DNA of 64,000 nt from Lunatibacter salilacus. GTDB taxonomy: Bacteria > Bacteroidota > Bacteroidia > Cytophagales > Cyclobacteriaceae. Below the pieces are notes generated by a model. It had not been told where the DNA came from. It made no database searches and worked only from the letters and a program-made list of their open reading frames with translations. The position numbers were made by a program, and so were the translations under genes. Positions 1 to 8,088 of this stretch are shown here, one piece after another (the first letter of the stretch is position 1; every line of letters starts with the position of its first letter). The stretch lies in NCBI RefSeq assembly GCF_009797935.1, contig NZ_VOLC01000002.1, positions 496,001 through 560,000 on the forward strand, written 5' to 3'.

Positions 1-293
1 TTATCAGACTGATTGAATATCAGGTAACCCAATCCCAGAAGAAAAATTATTGAAGCAACCATGCGCCAATAAGGAAAGGGATGAAATTCCACTTGCCTTT
101 TTTCCTCCAATCGGACATCAATCCTGCGCTTTATACGTGATTTGATGGCTTGCTCTTCCCGTTCGTTCATTTCCCAGGAAAGTGAACGCCTCTGCATCCT
201 GTCAAAAATGTCAGAAATCTTTCGGTTTTCCTCTTGATTAGTCAACCCTTTCGCCTGCTTGTCCAGAAGTTCAAAAAAACGCTCCTTTTCCAT
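1..293 (-). CDS. FecR-family anti-sigma factor, N-terminal part
   Basis: Reading frame open from the ATG at 293 to the window edge; the C-terminal periplasmic part lies outside. The visible roughly 97 residues start MEKERFFELLDKQAKG, form a charged helical cytoplasmic region, and reach a hydrophobic stretch (MVASIIFLLGLGYLIF, about residues 78-93) that looks like the single membrane span of FecR proteins. In this family the cytoplasmic N-terminus binds an ECF sigma factor and the periplasmic domain senses a TonB-dependent receptor. It lies 161 bp downstream of the FecI-type sigma gene on the same strand, the usual order. A SusC/SusD pair further left would be expected but cannot be seen. Missed by simple ORF calling because it is truncated. 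Confidence 0.8.
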   Translation of the reverse strand, partial: MEKERFFELLDKQAKGLTNQEENRKISDIFDRMQRRSLSWEMNEREEQAIKSRIKRRIDVRLEEKRQVEFHPFPYWRMVASIIFLLGLGYLIFNQSD

Positions 294-454
294 GTCTTAT
301 TCTAACTATTAGACAGAGAGTACCATGAATGAAAGACACTACTTACCCAGAAAGCAAAAAAAAGTGGGCTCATCTCAAAAATCGTAACGAATATTTGAGC
401 TATCAGACAGTGGTAGTACAATAAAAAATTACTTTATTATAAATTTTTAGATTA

Positions 455-1018
455 TTATTCTAAAAACAAACCAAAACTAGCCATTATCCAAAAATTTATT
501 TCTCCAAGGTTTCTTTTTAAAATTTTCAATGCTTTGTATAAATGAGCTTCCACAGTCCTCACTGAGATATTTAATTTGCTGGCGATTTCTTTGTTGGACA
601 GGTCCTTTTCCCTACTCAATAAAAATACTTCTTGGCATTTTTCAGGGAGTGCCAGAACACTATTGGTTATTATTTGGGAGGTTTCTATTTCTTCGTACAT
701 TAGATCCGCCGATAAGTCCACGAAAAGATGGGGCAATATATCCTCATAGGGAGTGGTCCGCTTCAAATTCCGTATTGCTTTCAACACCTGATATTTCGTC
801 GCTCTAAATAAATAGCTTTCCAACTCTTCTATCCTCAGTTCTCCCGATCTTTCCCACAAGCGGACAAAGACCTCCTGCACGATGTCTTCGCAAATAAGCT
901 GATCTTCAAAAATCTTATAGGCATAGACAAACAACCGTTTCCAATACCGCTCATAGAGGATATCAAAAGCCTTTTTATCTCCGTTATGGAGCAATATACA
1001 AAGCTGCTTGTCGGTCAT
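455..1018 (-). CDS. ECF RNA polymerase sigma factor, FecI-like
   Basis: A 187-residue sigma-70 family protein of extracytoplasmic-function size. Region 2 lies around residues 15-80 (FDILYERYWKRLFVYAYKIF, then EDIVQEVFVRLWE, the typical 2.2-2.3 signature). Region 4 lies around residues 120-172 (LPEKCQEVFLLSREKDLSNK, EIASKLNISVRTVEAHLYKA, a helix-turn-helix). There is no region 3, as expected for ECF factors. The FecR-like anti-sigma gene follows downstream, so the pair probably couples an outer-membrane transport signal to transcription of a nearby SusC/D-type locus. Start is the ATG at 1018. The target promoter set cannot be read from this window. Confidence 0.92.
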   Translation of the reverse strand: MTDKQLCILLHNGDKKAFDILYERYWKRLFVYAYKIFEDQLICEDIVQEVFVRLWERSGELRIEELESYLFRATKYQVLKAIRNLKRTTPYEDILPHLFVDLSADLMYEEIETSQIITNSVLALPEKCQEVFLLSREKDLSNKEIASKLNISVRTVEAHLYKALKILKRNLGEINFWIMASFGLFLE

Positions 1019-1079
1019 TTGGGTCGAAATAAGTACAATTGTATTTCAAGTTAGCTCTTTTTTTGGCTTAAAAACAAAC

Positions 1080-1901
1080 CTATTTTGGAATTACCGGTGG
1101 AATTCCCAATTTTTCGCCCACGGATATTGCCGTAACGATATCATTGACCAGTGGAAAGTCAATTCCCACCTTCCAGAGTTCCTGAATTTGCTCCGCATCA
1201 TCTGTCCCGAAGTAATTTATTTTGACCCCTGCCGCATGAAGTTTACTGGCATAGGCGGGAAATTCGGGAGAAACCGATCCCCTCAGTTGAATAAAATCAG
1301 CCTGCATTGATACCGTTGCCTCCACGTAATCCCACTTTCCCGACTGCCGCTCCATATTGCAAATCAGAATATCCGGATAAACTTCCTGTGCTCCCAAACG
1401 AGCCTCTTCTTCCACAGCCAACACCGCCTGATGTCCCCGGTCAGTAGCCATAACTAGTTTCGCCACCTCTCTACCCACTTCCCTTCCACCTTTGATGTGG
1501 ATATTCAGCCAAATATTCCGTGGCATGATATCCATCACTTCCTGAAGTACAGGTACACCTGTCCCGGCAAAGGCCTCTTCTTTCCAACTGCCCGCATCCA
1601 ATGCCTTGATTTCTGATAAGGTCATTTCAGCAACTTTTCCTGTTCCATCTGTTGTACGGTCAACGGTACCGTCATGCATTATGACCAAGGCACTGTCCTT
1701 ACTAAACTGCACGTCAAACTCAATCATCTGCGCACCAACCCGAATTGCCTCAAGAAAGGCCGGTACGGTATTTTCCGGGTGTGTAGTCATGGCTCCCCGA
1801 TGTGCACAAAGACCTCTATCGGGTAAGGAATTCTGTTGCGAAAATGCCTGAAAACAAATCCCCAATAAAAGAGACACATTTACAAACAGTGTTTTTTTCA
1901 T
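1080..1901 (-). CDS. glycerophosphodiester phosphodiesterase, exported
   Basis: About 273 residues from the ATG at 1901, chosen because it gives a clean signal peptide (MKKTLFVNVSLLLGICFQAF, cleavage near SQQ); ATG codons at 1922 and upstream would add a non-signal extension. The GDPD catalytic pattern is complete: AHRGAMTTHPENTVPAFLEA, then IEFDVQFSKDSALVIMHD, giving the His-Arg, Glu-Asp and second His of the TIM-barrel active site. The family hydrolyses glycerophosphodiesters to glycerol-3-phosphate and an alcohol, using a divalent metal. Probably periplasmic or outer-membrane facing, supplying phosphate or carbon from lipid headgroups. It sits between the sigma gene and a FAD oxidoreductase on the same strand, with no obvious functional link to either. 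Confidence 0.9.
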   Translation of the reverse strand: MKKTLFVNVSLLLGICFQAFSQQNSLPDRGLCAHRGAMTTHPENTVPAFLEAIRVGAQMIEFDVQFSKDSALVIMHDGTVDRTTDGTGKVAEMTLSEIKALDAGSWKEEAFAGTGVPVLQEVMDIMPRNIWLNIHIKGGREVGREVAKLVMATDRGHQAVLAVEEEARLGAQEVYPDILICNMERQSGKWDYVEATVSMQADFIQLRGSVSPEFPAYASKLHAAGVKINYFGTDDAEQIQELWKVGIDFPLVNDIVTAISVGEKLGIPPVIPK

Positions 1902-2050
1902 TCGGGAATGATAATACTTCATAATTTGGGGGACCATAGGCTTTAAGATTGAATTAAGCATTAACTATGAATTACAATAAAAGTATTCATCGAATGTGCT
2001 ATTTCGCTTTGATGTGAATATCGAATGCATTTTTACCAACAGGATTTTTT

Positions 2051-3475
2051 TCAACTAAAGATATCCTTTAAAACCCGCTGTGCCGCATGGTAGCCACACA
2101 TGCCATGTACGCCCCCTCCCGGAGGTGTGGAAGAGGAACATATGTAGTATCCCTTGGCTGAAGTTTGGTAGGGTGACCAACGAAGTGCTGGGCGGGTAAA
2201 AAGCTGTGTAATATCCTGCACGCCACCATTGATATCCCCTTCTATATAATTTGGGTTATAGGCCTGAACTTCCTTTGTGTTCATGGTATATCTTGCCAAA
2301 ATCAAGTCCTTAAAACCGGGTGCACTTTTTTCGATTTGGTTTTCGATTATGCCTGACATATCCTTGGTGGATCCGGCAGGAACATGACAGTAAGCCCATA
2401 CTGTATGTTTTCCTTCCGGTGCCCGAGTGGTATCCACCAGACTTTGTTGGGCAACAAGTACATACGGGTTATCGGTATATTTGCCTTTCCAGATGATGGC
2501 TTCCGCATGGCTGATTTCCTCAATGGCGCCTCCCAGGTGAACCGTACCAGCCTCCCGGGCTTCAGCGGATTTCCATGGAATGGGACCATCAAGTGCAAAG
2601 TCCATCTTGAACACGCCCATCCCATATCTGTAATTGGATAATTGGCGGCGGTATAAAGGAGTGAAGTCTCTACCCATTATTTCCAGAAGTTGCTTGGGGC
2701 CCAAGTTAAACAGTGTGGCTTTGGCATCAGGGATATCCTTTTTGCTTCGAACCATGGTTGCTGTCCAAATCTCCCCGCCGAGGGATTCAAAATAGCCCGC
2801 AAGAGCGGTCGCCAAGCTCTGTGAACCACCCTTTGCCACGGGCCAACCTCCATAATGTCCCGCAGCCATCAGGACCAAGCCAATGGCTGATGTAGCCAAA
2901 TTGCTAAAAGGCTGTATGCCGTGCGCCACCATTCCCGCCCACAATGCCTTTGTCTTTTCCTCCTTAAATTTATTGGAAAACCACGATGCTGGTTGTAATG
3001 CTTTTAGACCAAAAGCGGCAAGTTTTAGTGGGTTTTGGGGAAAAGAAAGCGGCCCCAGAAAATCCCGGCTAAGTCCATCCCAATGCTTTACGATGGGAGA
3101 CATGATGCGCCTGTACTGATCTGCATCTTTGCCTAAGCCAACAGCCGTATCTTCCAGTGATCTATAAAGCACTCCCGCAGGCCCATCTTCCAACGGATGT
3201 GCGGCCAATACCCGGGGATGTAGGTATTCCAGTCCAAATTTGTCCAAGGGTAAACTTTTGAAATAGGGTGCTGCTACGGCCAGCGGATGAATGGCGGAGC
3301 AAATATCATGATGGAAACCGGGAAGAGTAACCTCCTTGGTTCGCATTCCCCCACCTATGCTATCTTTTCCTTCCATCACCAAAACCCGCAGGCCTTTTTC
3401 CTGAAGGAAAATCGCTGCCGCTAGGCCATTGGGCCCGGATCCCACTACTACTGCATCATACTTTCCCTTTTGCAT
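2051..3475 (-). CDS. COG1233 NAD(P)/FAD-dependent oxidoreductase
   Basis: A 474-residue flavoprotein of the phytoene-desaturase/amine-oxidase superfold. The N-terminus carries the dinucleotide-binding fold VVVGSGPNGLAAAIFLQEKG (about residues 10-29), then the acidic ribose-binding end VMEGKDSIGGGMRT. The C-terminus has the second FAD motif region, YYICSSSTPPGGGVHGMCGY, as in proteins related to human PYROXD2. The early segment GFHHDICSAIHPL is also typical of this subgroup. Substrate unknown: carotenoid-type desaturation is possible for the superfamily, but no carotenoid genes are nearby. No signal peptide, so cytoplasmic or membrane-associated. Start is the ATG at 3475. Its upstream flank is a 600-bp tandem repeat, so its promoter must lie in the first 95 bp or within the repeat. 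Confidence 0.85.
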   Translation of the reverse strand: MQKGKYDAVVVGSGPNGLAAAIFLQEKGLRVLVMEGKDSIGGGMRTKEVTLPGFHHDICSAIHPLAVAAPYFKSLPLDKFGLEYLHPRVLAAHPLEDGPAGVLYRSLEDTAVGLGKDADQYRRIMSPIVKHWDGLSRDFLGPLSFPQNPLKLAAFGLKALQPASWFSNKFKEEKTKALWAGMVAHGIQPFSNLATSAIGLVLMAAGHYGGWPVAKGGSQSLATALAGYFESLGGEIWTATMVRSKKDIPDAKATLFNLGPKQLLEIMGRDFTPLYRRQLSNYRYGMGVFKMDFALDGPIPWKSAEAREAGTVHLGGAIEEISHAEAIIWKGKYTDNPYVLVAQQSLVDTTRAPEGKHTVWAYCHVPAGSTKDMSGIIENQIEKSAPGFKDLILARYTMNTKEVQAYNPNYIEGDINGGVQDITQLFTRPALRWSPYQTSAKGYYICSSSTPPGGGVHGMCGYHAAQRVLKDIFS

Positions 3476-3570
3476 GGTCGAAAATAACCATTCCTATCCC
3501 TTAATAGAAGTATTGCCAAAAAAAATTATGTCACACTAAATTTTATTTTACCTAAAAAGGCAATTCAATC

Positions 3571-4180
3571 GGGGACCGAGAGACGAAGGGACGGAGAGAC
3601 GAAGGGACTGAGGGACTGAGGGACGAAATCCATCAACTTATCAACCTATCGACTTATCAACCTAACTGGAGACGGAAGACCGGAGACCGGAGATGGAAGA
3701 GATGCGGGACGGAGGGAGTGAGAGACAAAGAGACGGAGGGACTTAGAGACGAAATCCATCAACTTATCAACCTATCGACTTATCAACCTAACTGGAGACT
3801 AAGGGACCGAGAGACTTAGAGACGGCGTCTATTAACCAATCAACCTATCAACCTATAAACTTACTTAGAGACGGAAGACCGGAGACCGGAGATGGAAGAG
3901 ATGCGGGACGGAGGGAGTGAGAGACAAAGAGACGGAGGGACTTAGAGACGAAATCCATCAACTTATCAACCTATCGACTTATCAACCTAACTGGAGACTG
4001 AGGGACCGAGAGACTTAGAGACGGCGTCTATTAACCTATCAACTTATCGACCTATCAACCTATAAACTTACTTAGAGACGGGAGACGGGAGACGGAAGAC
4101 CGGAGATGGAAGAGGTGCGGGACGGAGGGACTTGAGGAGGGGAGACAAACCTATCAACGCTTCACTTTTAACTTTTAACT
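3571..4180. repeat. purine-rich long tandem repeat array
   Basis: The 762-bp gap between 3476 and 4237 has no credible gene and is dominated by direct repeats. A unit beginning gacggaagaccggagacc occurs at 3671, 3870 and, shortened, at 4091: the first two are 199 bp apart and nearly identical, the next step is 221 bp. Within each unit, G/A-rich blocks built of gagac/ggga words alternate with C/T-containing blocks built of tatcaac words (ttatcaacctatc). A partial copy precedes 3671. Copies differ by point changes and small internal duplications, as in slippage or unequal crossover. No inverted-repeat ends or transposase. Related tatcaacc and ttttaact words occur in reverse orientation near 37.1 kb, suggesting a dispersed intergenic repeat family. 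Confidence 0.9.
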
Positions 4181-4237
4181 TTCACCAAGAAACCTACCTA
4201 AAATCGCTGAGACCTAGTAAACATAGAATCGATAAAA

Positions 4238-4852
4238 CTACTCAAATTGAAAGGGCAATTCTATGCGGATTTTATCCCAGCTCAAGGCAATGATTCCAGA
4301 TCTGTTGCCCGTTTCCATTACTTCATAGTTAAGCCGTTGAACAGTATTTTCTAGGGCTATAGGCTTAACATTTAAACGTACCAAATCTTCGGATTCGGTA
4401 TATTCCTCAGCAAGATGCTGATCATAATTTGTGTTAATGATCCATGTCCATTCCTCCCTGCCAGGAATGGTAAACAACGCATATATACCAGCCGGGATAT
4501 CTACACCATTTACAGTAACATCATGAGAAAAGGTAACGGCGGTGGCCCAGTGGGATCCACTAACCCAAACCTGATCGTAGGATACCAATCCGTTCCATAT
4601 CACCCTGCCACGAACACCCGGAGACCCGTGATTGATCGTAACTAAAGTATTTCCAACTTGACCTTCCACTTCAAGCCTTGCGCTACCTGTGACCGTATCT
4701 ACCAATAATCCCCTATTGACACTGTCTGCGTAGGACACCATTTCCAGACGGTGCTCCTTGTCTAAAGTGGACATTTCTGCTGTCTGTACGTCAGTTGATT
4801 GAGTTTCGTTTTCGGAATTTGACGTGTTGCCACCGCAAGACCAAATTCCCAA
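4238..4852 (-). CDS. DUF2911 domain lipoprotein, start codon uncertain
   Basis: About 204 residues from a TTG at 4852. The DUF2911 pattern is clear: SPGVRGRVIWNGLVSYDQVW (about residues 78-97), ATAVTFSHDVTVNGVDIPAG, then YALFTIPGREEWTWI. Function of the family is unknown; most members are exported. The TTG start would leave only five residues before the lipobox cysteine (IWSC), too short for export. The same frame continues upstream to a stop at 4904-4906 and encodes KIVKRILIASIISLGIWSC, an ideal lipoprotein signal, but contains no ATG, GTG or TTG: the expected start positions read GTA (4892-4894) or ATC (4886-4888). A TACCTTTG box at 4924-4931 on this strand would place the transcript start just upstream of them. 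Either a rare start codon is used or the start was lost. Confidence 0.75.
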   Translation of the reverse strand: MGIWSCGGNTSNSENETQSTDVQTAEMSTLDKEHRLEMVSYADSVNRGLLVDTVTGSARLEVEGQVGNTLVTINHGSPGVRGRVIWNGLVSYDQVWVSGSHWATAVTFSHDVTVNGVDIPAGIYALFTIPGREEWTWIINTNYDQHLAEEYTESEDLVRLNVKPIALENTVQRLNYEVMETGNRSGIIALSWDKIRIELPFQFE

Positions 4853-4986
4853 TGAAATAATTGATGCAATTAATATCCGTTTTACGATTTTTACGTTTTT
4901 TTTCTAGTTTGTATTTTAAATCCCAAAGGTAATTAAAAAGCAAAGGTCATAGGGGCTCAATTTTTTCGTTTTAGGAGGTAACAAGA

Positions 4987-5865
4987 TTATTTGAGAAAAT
5001 CCTTTTCCCGAAAAGCGGGTTTGGGGTAGGTGTAAAATCCTTCTCCGGTTTTTTCACCCAATTTCCCCTGGTCAATATACGTCTTCAGCAATGCCGCAAA
5101 CGCCTGTGAATGCTTGTCAGGCATCTGTTTGGTCACCTGCCAAGCTGTATCAAGGCCGATAGCATCCAAAAGGCCAAAAGGCCCCGTAGGCACATGAAAA
5201 TTCACCATCCATGATTTGTCAATGGCTTCAATTGTCGCAATTTCTTTGGTCAACAATTTGCCCGCCGTCCCAAGAAACGCCATAAGCATGGTATTGAACA
5301 GATATCCTGGATTTTCTTTTTGGACGACGACCGGCACTTGCAGTAGGGATCTTCCGAAGTCCTCAAGCACAGGTATCCATTTGGGGTCGGTACCGGGATG
5401 GGGCATGATGTCCACCACTTTGGAGTAAAACACATCATGAAAATGTAGGGCACAAAAATTTGCCGGCCTCCCGGAAATCTCAGCGAATTGCGAGGGCAAC
5501 AAAAAAGAAGAATTGGTAGTGAAAATTGTCTTCTGAGGAGCAAGTTTACCCATTAATGTCCAAATTCCTTCCTTGACTGCGACATCTTCCGTAACGCTTT
5601 CATTAATAAGGTCTACATCATCAACTGCCTTTTTTGGATCATCTGTATAGAGCAAGCGGCGAATTTTATCTTCTCCTTCCCCAGAAGCAATTTGGTCGGT
5701 TTTTTCCAAATGCCGAACTATTTTAGCCATAAGCTTCGGCGATTTTTCGAGTGCAGCCGGATTGGAATCATAGACGGATACGGAATACCCTGACAGCGCC
5801 GCTTGAAGGCCCACCCTGCTACCCAGATTACCCGCTCCCAAAATGCAAACTTTTTTTATTACCAT
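4987..5865 (-). CDS. 3-hydroxyacyl-CoA dehydrogenase family protein
   Basis: A 292-residue stand-alone dehydrogenase of the 3-hydroxybutyryl-CoA dehydrogenase type. NAD-binding fold at the N-terminus (KKVCILGAGNLGSRVGLQAA, residues 5-24) ending in VYDSNP; NESVTEDVAVKEGIW and TTNSSFLLPS match the family's substrate-binding and catalytic-loop regions; ALHFHDV carries the catalytic histidine region; the C-terminal helical domain contains NPGYLFNTMLMAFL and GPFGLLDAIGLD. No enoyl-CoA hydratase fusion. It oxidises (S)-3-hydroxyacyl-CoA to 3-ketoacyl-CoA with NAD. Last gene of a four-gene operon, 2 bp downstream of the APH-type kinase gene, fitting a role finishing beta-oxidation of an acyl-CoA prepared by the upstream enzymes. 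Confidence 0.85.
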   Translation of the reverse strand: MVIKKVCILGAGNLGSRVGLQAALSGYSVSVYDSNPAALEKSPKLMAKIVRHLEKTDQIASGEGEDKIRRLLYTDDPKKAVDDVDLINESVTEDVAVKEGIWTLMGKLAPQKTIFTTNSSFLLPSQFAEISGRPANFCALHFHDVFYSKVVDIMPHPGTDPKWIPVLEDFGRSLLQVPVVVQKENPGYLFNTMLMAFLGTAGKLLTKEIATIEAIDKSWMVNFHVPTGPFGLLDAIGLDTAWQVTKQMPDKHSQAFAALLKTYIDQGKLGEKTGEGFYTYPKPAFREKDFLK

Positions 5866-5867
5866 GG

Positions 5868-6890
5868 TTAAATCTGTTGGGTTTGAATACTCTTCCAGGC
5901 CATTTCACCGCAGGCTTTTACGGCGTGAATCAATCTTCCAAACCGGAGGTCGTCCGCAAACCCCTGTCTATGCCTCTGATAAATCTGCTGGGCGATCACC
6001 CCCACCTTGAATAAGCCAAACGCATAATAAAACACCATATGGTCCATTGCTATGGGGCTTTTTGATGCGTAATGGGAGATCACTTCCTGTCTTGTAAAAT
6101 TACCTGGAAGATAGGTTAGTCCAAACATTTTCAGGATGTCGGGATCGTCTTCTTCTGCCCAATATGCCAATGAAGTACCCAGATCCATCAACGGATCTCC
6201 CAATGTAGCCATCTCCCAATCCAAGATGGCGCGAATTTCCAAAGGAGATGACTCAGACAAAACCATATTGTCATACTTGAAATCATTGTGGATAAAGGCC
6301 GTATTGTGGTGATGGGGCTGGTTTTCAAACAGCCACTTTGCTACAGATTCCATTTCAGGCAAGTCATCTGTTTTGGCATTTAGGTACCGATTTGCCCATC
6401 CGGTCACCTGCCGGCGAACATACCCCTCCGGTTTACCCAGTTCTACCAGCCCAGATTCTTCCAATTCCAATTGATGCAGTTCCAGCATATGGTCCACTGC
6501 CTGTCGGGACAGCTCTCTAAAATAGGTTGCGTCGAAAGCCCAGTCTATTGGCAATTTGTCTCTCAATATCAGTCCATCCACTTTTTCCATCAGGAAAAAA
6601 GCGGTGCCGATTATTGATTCATCGGTACAGCAATGTACCGGGTTGGGTATTTTATGGTAGCCTGCTTTTTCTAAGGCGGTTAGAATCCGAAACTCCCTCC
6701 CCATATCATGGGCCTTGCTAATTTTCATTCCAAAAGGCGGTCTCCTCAGTACAAATTCCTTATCCCCTGCCTGAACAAGATACGTAAGGTTGGAATATCC
6801 TCCTTTAAATTGGGTCATTCGAATCAACTCGTTCTCTATCCCGAAAAAATCAGCCAAATAGGCAATCACCGGGTCATTTTCACTGTTCAT
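5868..6890 (-). CDS. APH-type phosphotransferase, ACAD10/11-LvaA-like
   Basis: A 340-residue protein-kinase-like-fold phosphotransferase. Nucleotide-binding region near the N-terminus (GGYSNLTYLVQAGDKEFVLR, residues 29-48); the Brenner catalytic motif FIHNDFKYDNMVLS near residue 220, followed by the metal-binding ILDWEMATLGDPLMDLG. This is the subgroup found next to, or fused to, acyl-CoA dehydrogenases (human ACAD10/ACAD11, Pseudomonas LvaA), where it phosphorylates 4-hydroxyacyl-CoA. The start ATG at 6890 lies 11 bp inside the end of the acyl-CoA dehydrogenase gene, so the two are translationally coupled. An antibiotic-resistance role is unlikely given this context. Cytoplasmic. Confidence 0.87.
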   Translation of the reverse strand: MNSENDPVIAYLADFFGIENELIRMTQFKGGYSNLTYLVQAGDKEFVLRRPPFGMKISKAHDMGREFRILTALEKAGYHKIPNPVHCCTDESIIGTAFFLMEKVDGLILRDKLPIDWAFDATYFRELSRQAVDHMLELHQLELEESGLVELGKPEGYVRRQVTGWANRYLNAKTDDLPEMESVAKWLFENQPHHHNTAFIHNDFKYDNMVLSESSPLEIRAILDWEMATLGDPLMDLGTSLAYWAEEDDPDILKMFGLTYLPGNFTRQEVISHYASKSPIAMDHMVFYYAFGLFKVGVIAQQIYQRHRQGFADDLRFGRLIHAVKACGEMAWKSIQTQQI

Positions 6891-8070
6891 AATTTTTTAA
6901 AATTTTCCTTGCTAAGACCGATTTATGCACTTCGTCTGGACCGTCGTATATTCTGGCTCCCCGCTCGTGACGGTACCAAAATGACAACAGGGTATCATCG
7001 GTAATACCCAAAGCACCATGAACTTGAATGGCCCTGTCAATGACCTTCATCAACACATCGGACACAAAAAATTTAATCATTGATATTTCTTCTTTTGCCG
7101 CTTTGTTACCAACCGCCTGTATCTTTTTTGCAGTATCAAGGACCATTAGCCTAGAAGCTTTAATGTCAGCCGCACTTTCGGCAATCCAATTTTGAATCGT
7201 CTGTTGTTGGGATAAAGGCTTTCCAGGGTTAAGTTCCCGGGACATTGCCCTGCGGCACATCATTTCCATTACACGCTCACAAATACCTACCCATCTCATG
7301 CAATGGTGAATCCTTCCCGGACCCAGCCTTTCCTGGGCCAAAGCAAACCCCTGCCCTGCTTCCCCAATTAAATTCCTTTTGGGGACTTTGCAGGCCGAAA
7401 AAGTGAGCTCACCGTGGGATAGATAATCCTCCCCCACATCTCCCATGACGGGAATATTCCTAACCAACTTACAACCGGGTGTATCAAGCGGTACCAATAT
7501 CATGCTTGCCCGCTGGTAGGGGTTCATATTGTCCGGATCGGTCACAACCATAACGATAGAGAAAGCCGCTCCATCAGCCCCTGTGGTAAACCACTTATGG
7601 CCATTAATTACATAGCTATCCCCTTCGATTGTGGCCTGAGTGGACAAGTTCACTGGATTACTGCCTGCATGGGATGGTTCCGTCATCGCAAAGCAACTGC
7701 GAATCTCTCCTTTTTGTAGTGGAATCAGGAATTCCTGCTTTAAATGATCTGCCGCAAAATGATTCATCAGCTCCATGTTGCCAATATCAGGTGCCTGACA
7801 ATTGAATACGTAATGTCCTAGCGGGCTACGCCCCAACACCTCGGATACGGTAGCAAATTCCACCAGTGAAAGGCCCAACCCACCCGCCGACGTCGGCAAA
7901 TGGGGGGCAAATAGACCAATTTGCCTTGCTTTTGCCCGCAAAATATCCAATGATGGCAGTGCTTCCTTGAAGGAACCATATATGGTGTTCAACTCGATGG
8001 GATAAATATCATTTTCCAAAAAGTTCCTATACTTGGAAATCAACAATTTGTTTTTTTTGGATAATTCCAT
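6880..8070 (-). CDS. acyl-CoA dehydrogenase, ACAD10/11-LvaC-like
   Basis: About 396 residues from the ATG at 8070 (a TTG at 8073 precedes it). FAD-binding features of the family are present: CFAMTEPSHAGSNPVNLST, then INGHKWFTTGADGAAFSIVM in the middle beta domain; QVHGALGITDDTLLSFWYRH in the C-terminal helical domain. The position normally occupied by the catalytic glutamate (YEG) reads IYDGPDEVH near residue 376, an aspartate, as I recall for the ACAD10/11 subgroup rather than for ordinary beta-oxidation enzymes. Together with the overlapping kinase gene this suggests removal of a phosphorylated 4-hydroxyl group from acyl-CoA and not simple desaturation. Substrate chain length cannot be told. 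SDR gene lies 18 bp upstream. Confidence 0.88.
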   Translation of the reverse strand: MELSKKNKLLISKYRNFLENDIYPIELNTIYGSFKEALPSLDILRAKARQIGLFAPHLPTSAGGLGLSLVEFATVSEVLGRSPLGHYVFNCQAPDIGNMELMNHFAADHLKQEFLIPLQKGEIRSCFAMTEPSHAGSNPVNLSTQATIEGDSYVINGHKWFTTGADGAAFSIVMVVTDPDNMNPYQRASMILVPLDTPGCKLVRNIPVMGDVGEDYLSHGELTFSACKVPKRNLIGEAGQGFALAQERLGPGRIHHCMRWVGICERVMEMMCRRAMSRELNPGKPLSQQQTIQNWIAESAADIKASRLMVLDTAKKIQAVGNKAAKEEISMIKFFVSDVLMKVIDRAIQVHGALGITDDTLLSFWYRHERGARIYDGPDEVHKSVLARKILKNYEQ

Positions 8071-8088
8071 CAACTTGAATTTGGCTTT

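Noticed and set aside
3571-4180. Array looked at as a possible CRISPR
   Set aside because: Repeat unit is about 199 bp with no short identical repeats separated by unique spacers, and no cas genes are nearby.
5868-6890. Aminoglycoside resistance enzyme
   Set aside because: The APH-type fold is shared, but the overlap with an ACAD10/11-type dehydrogenase gene and the acyl-CoA operon context argue for a hydroxyacyl-CoA kinase.
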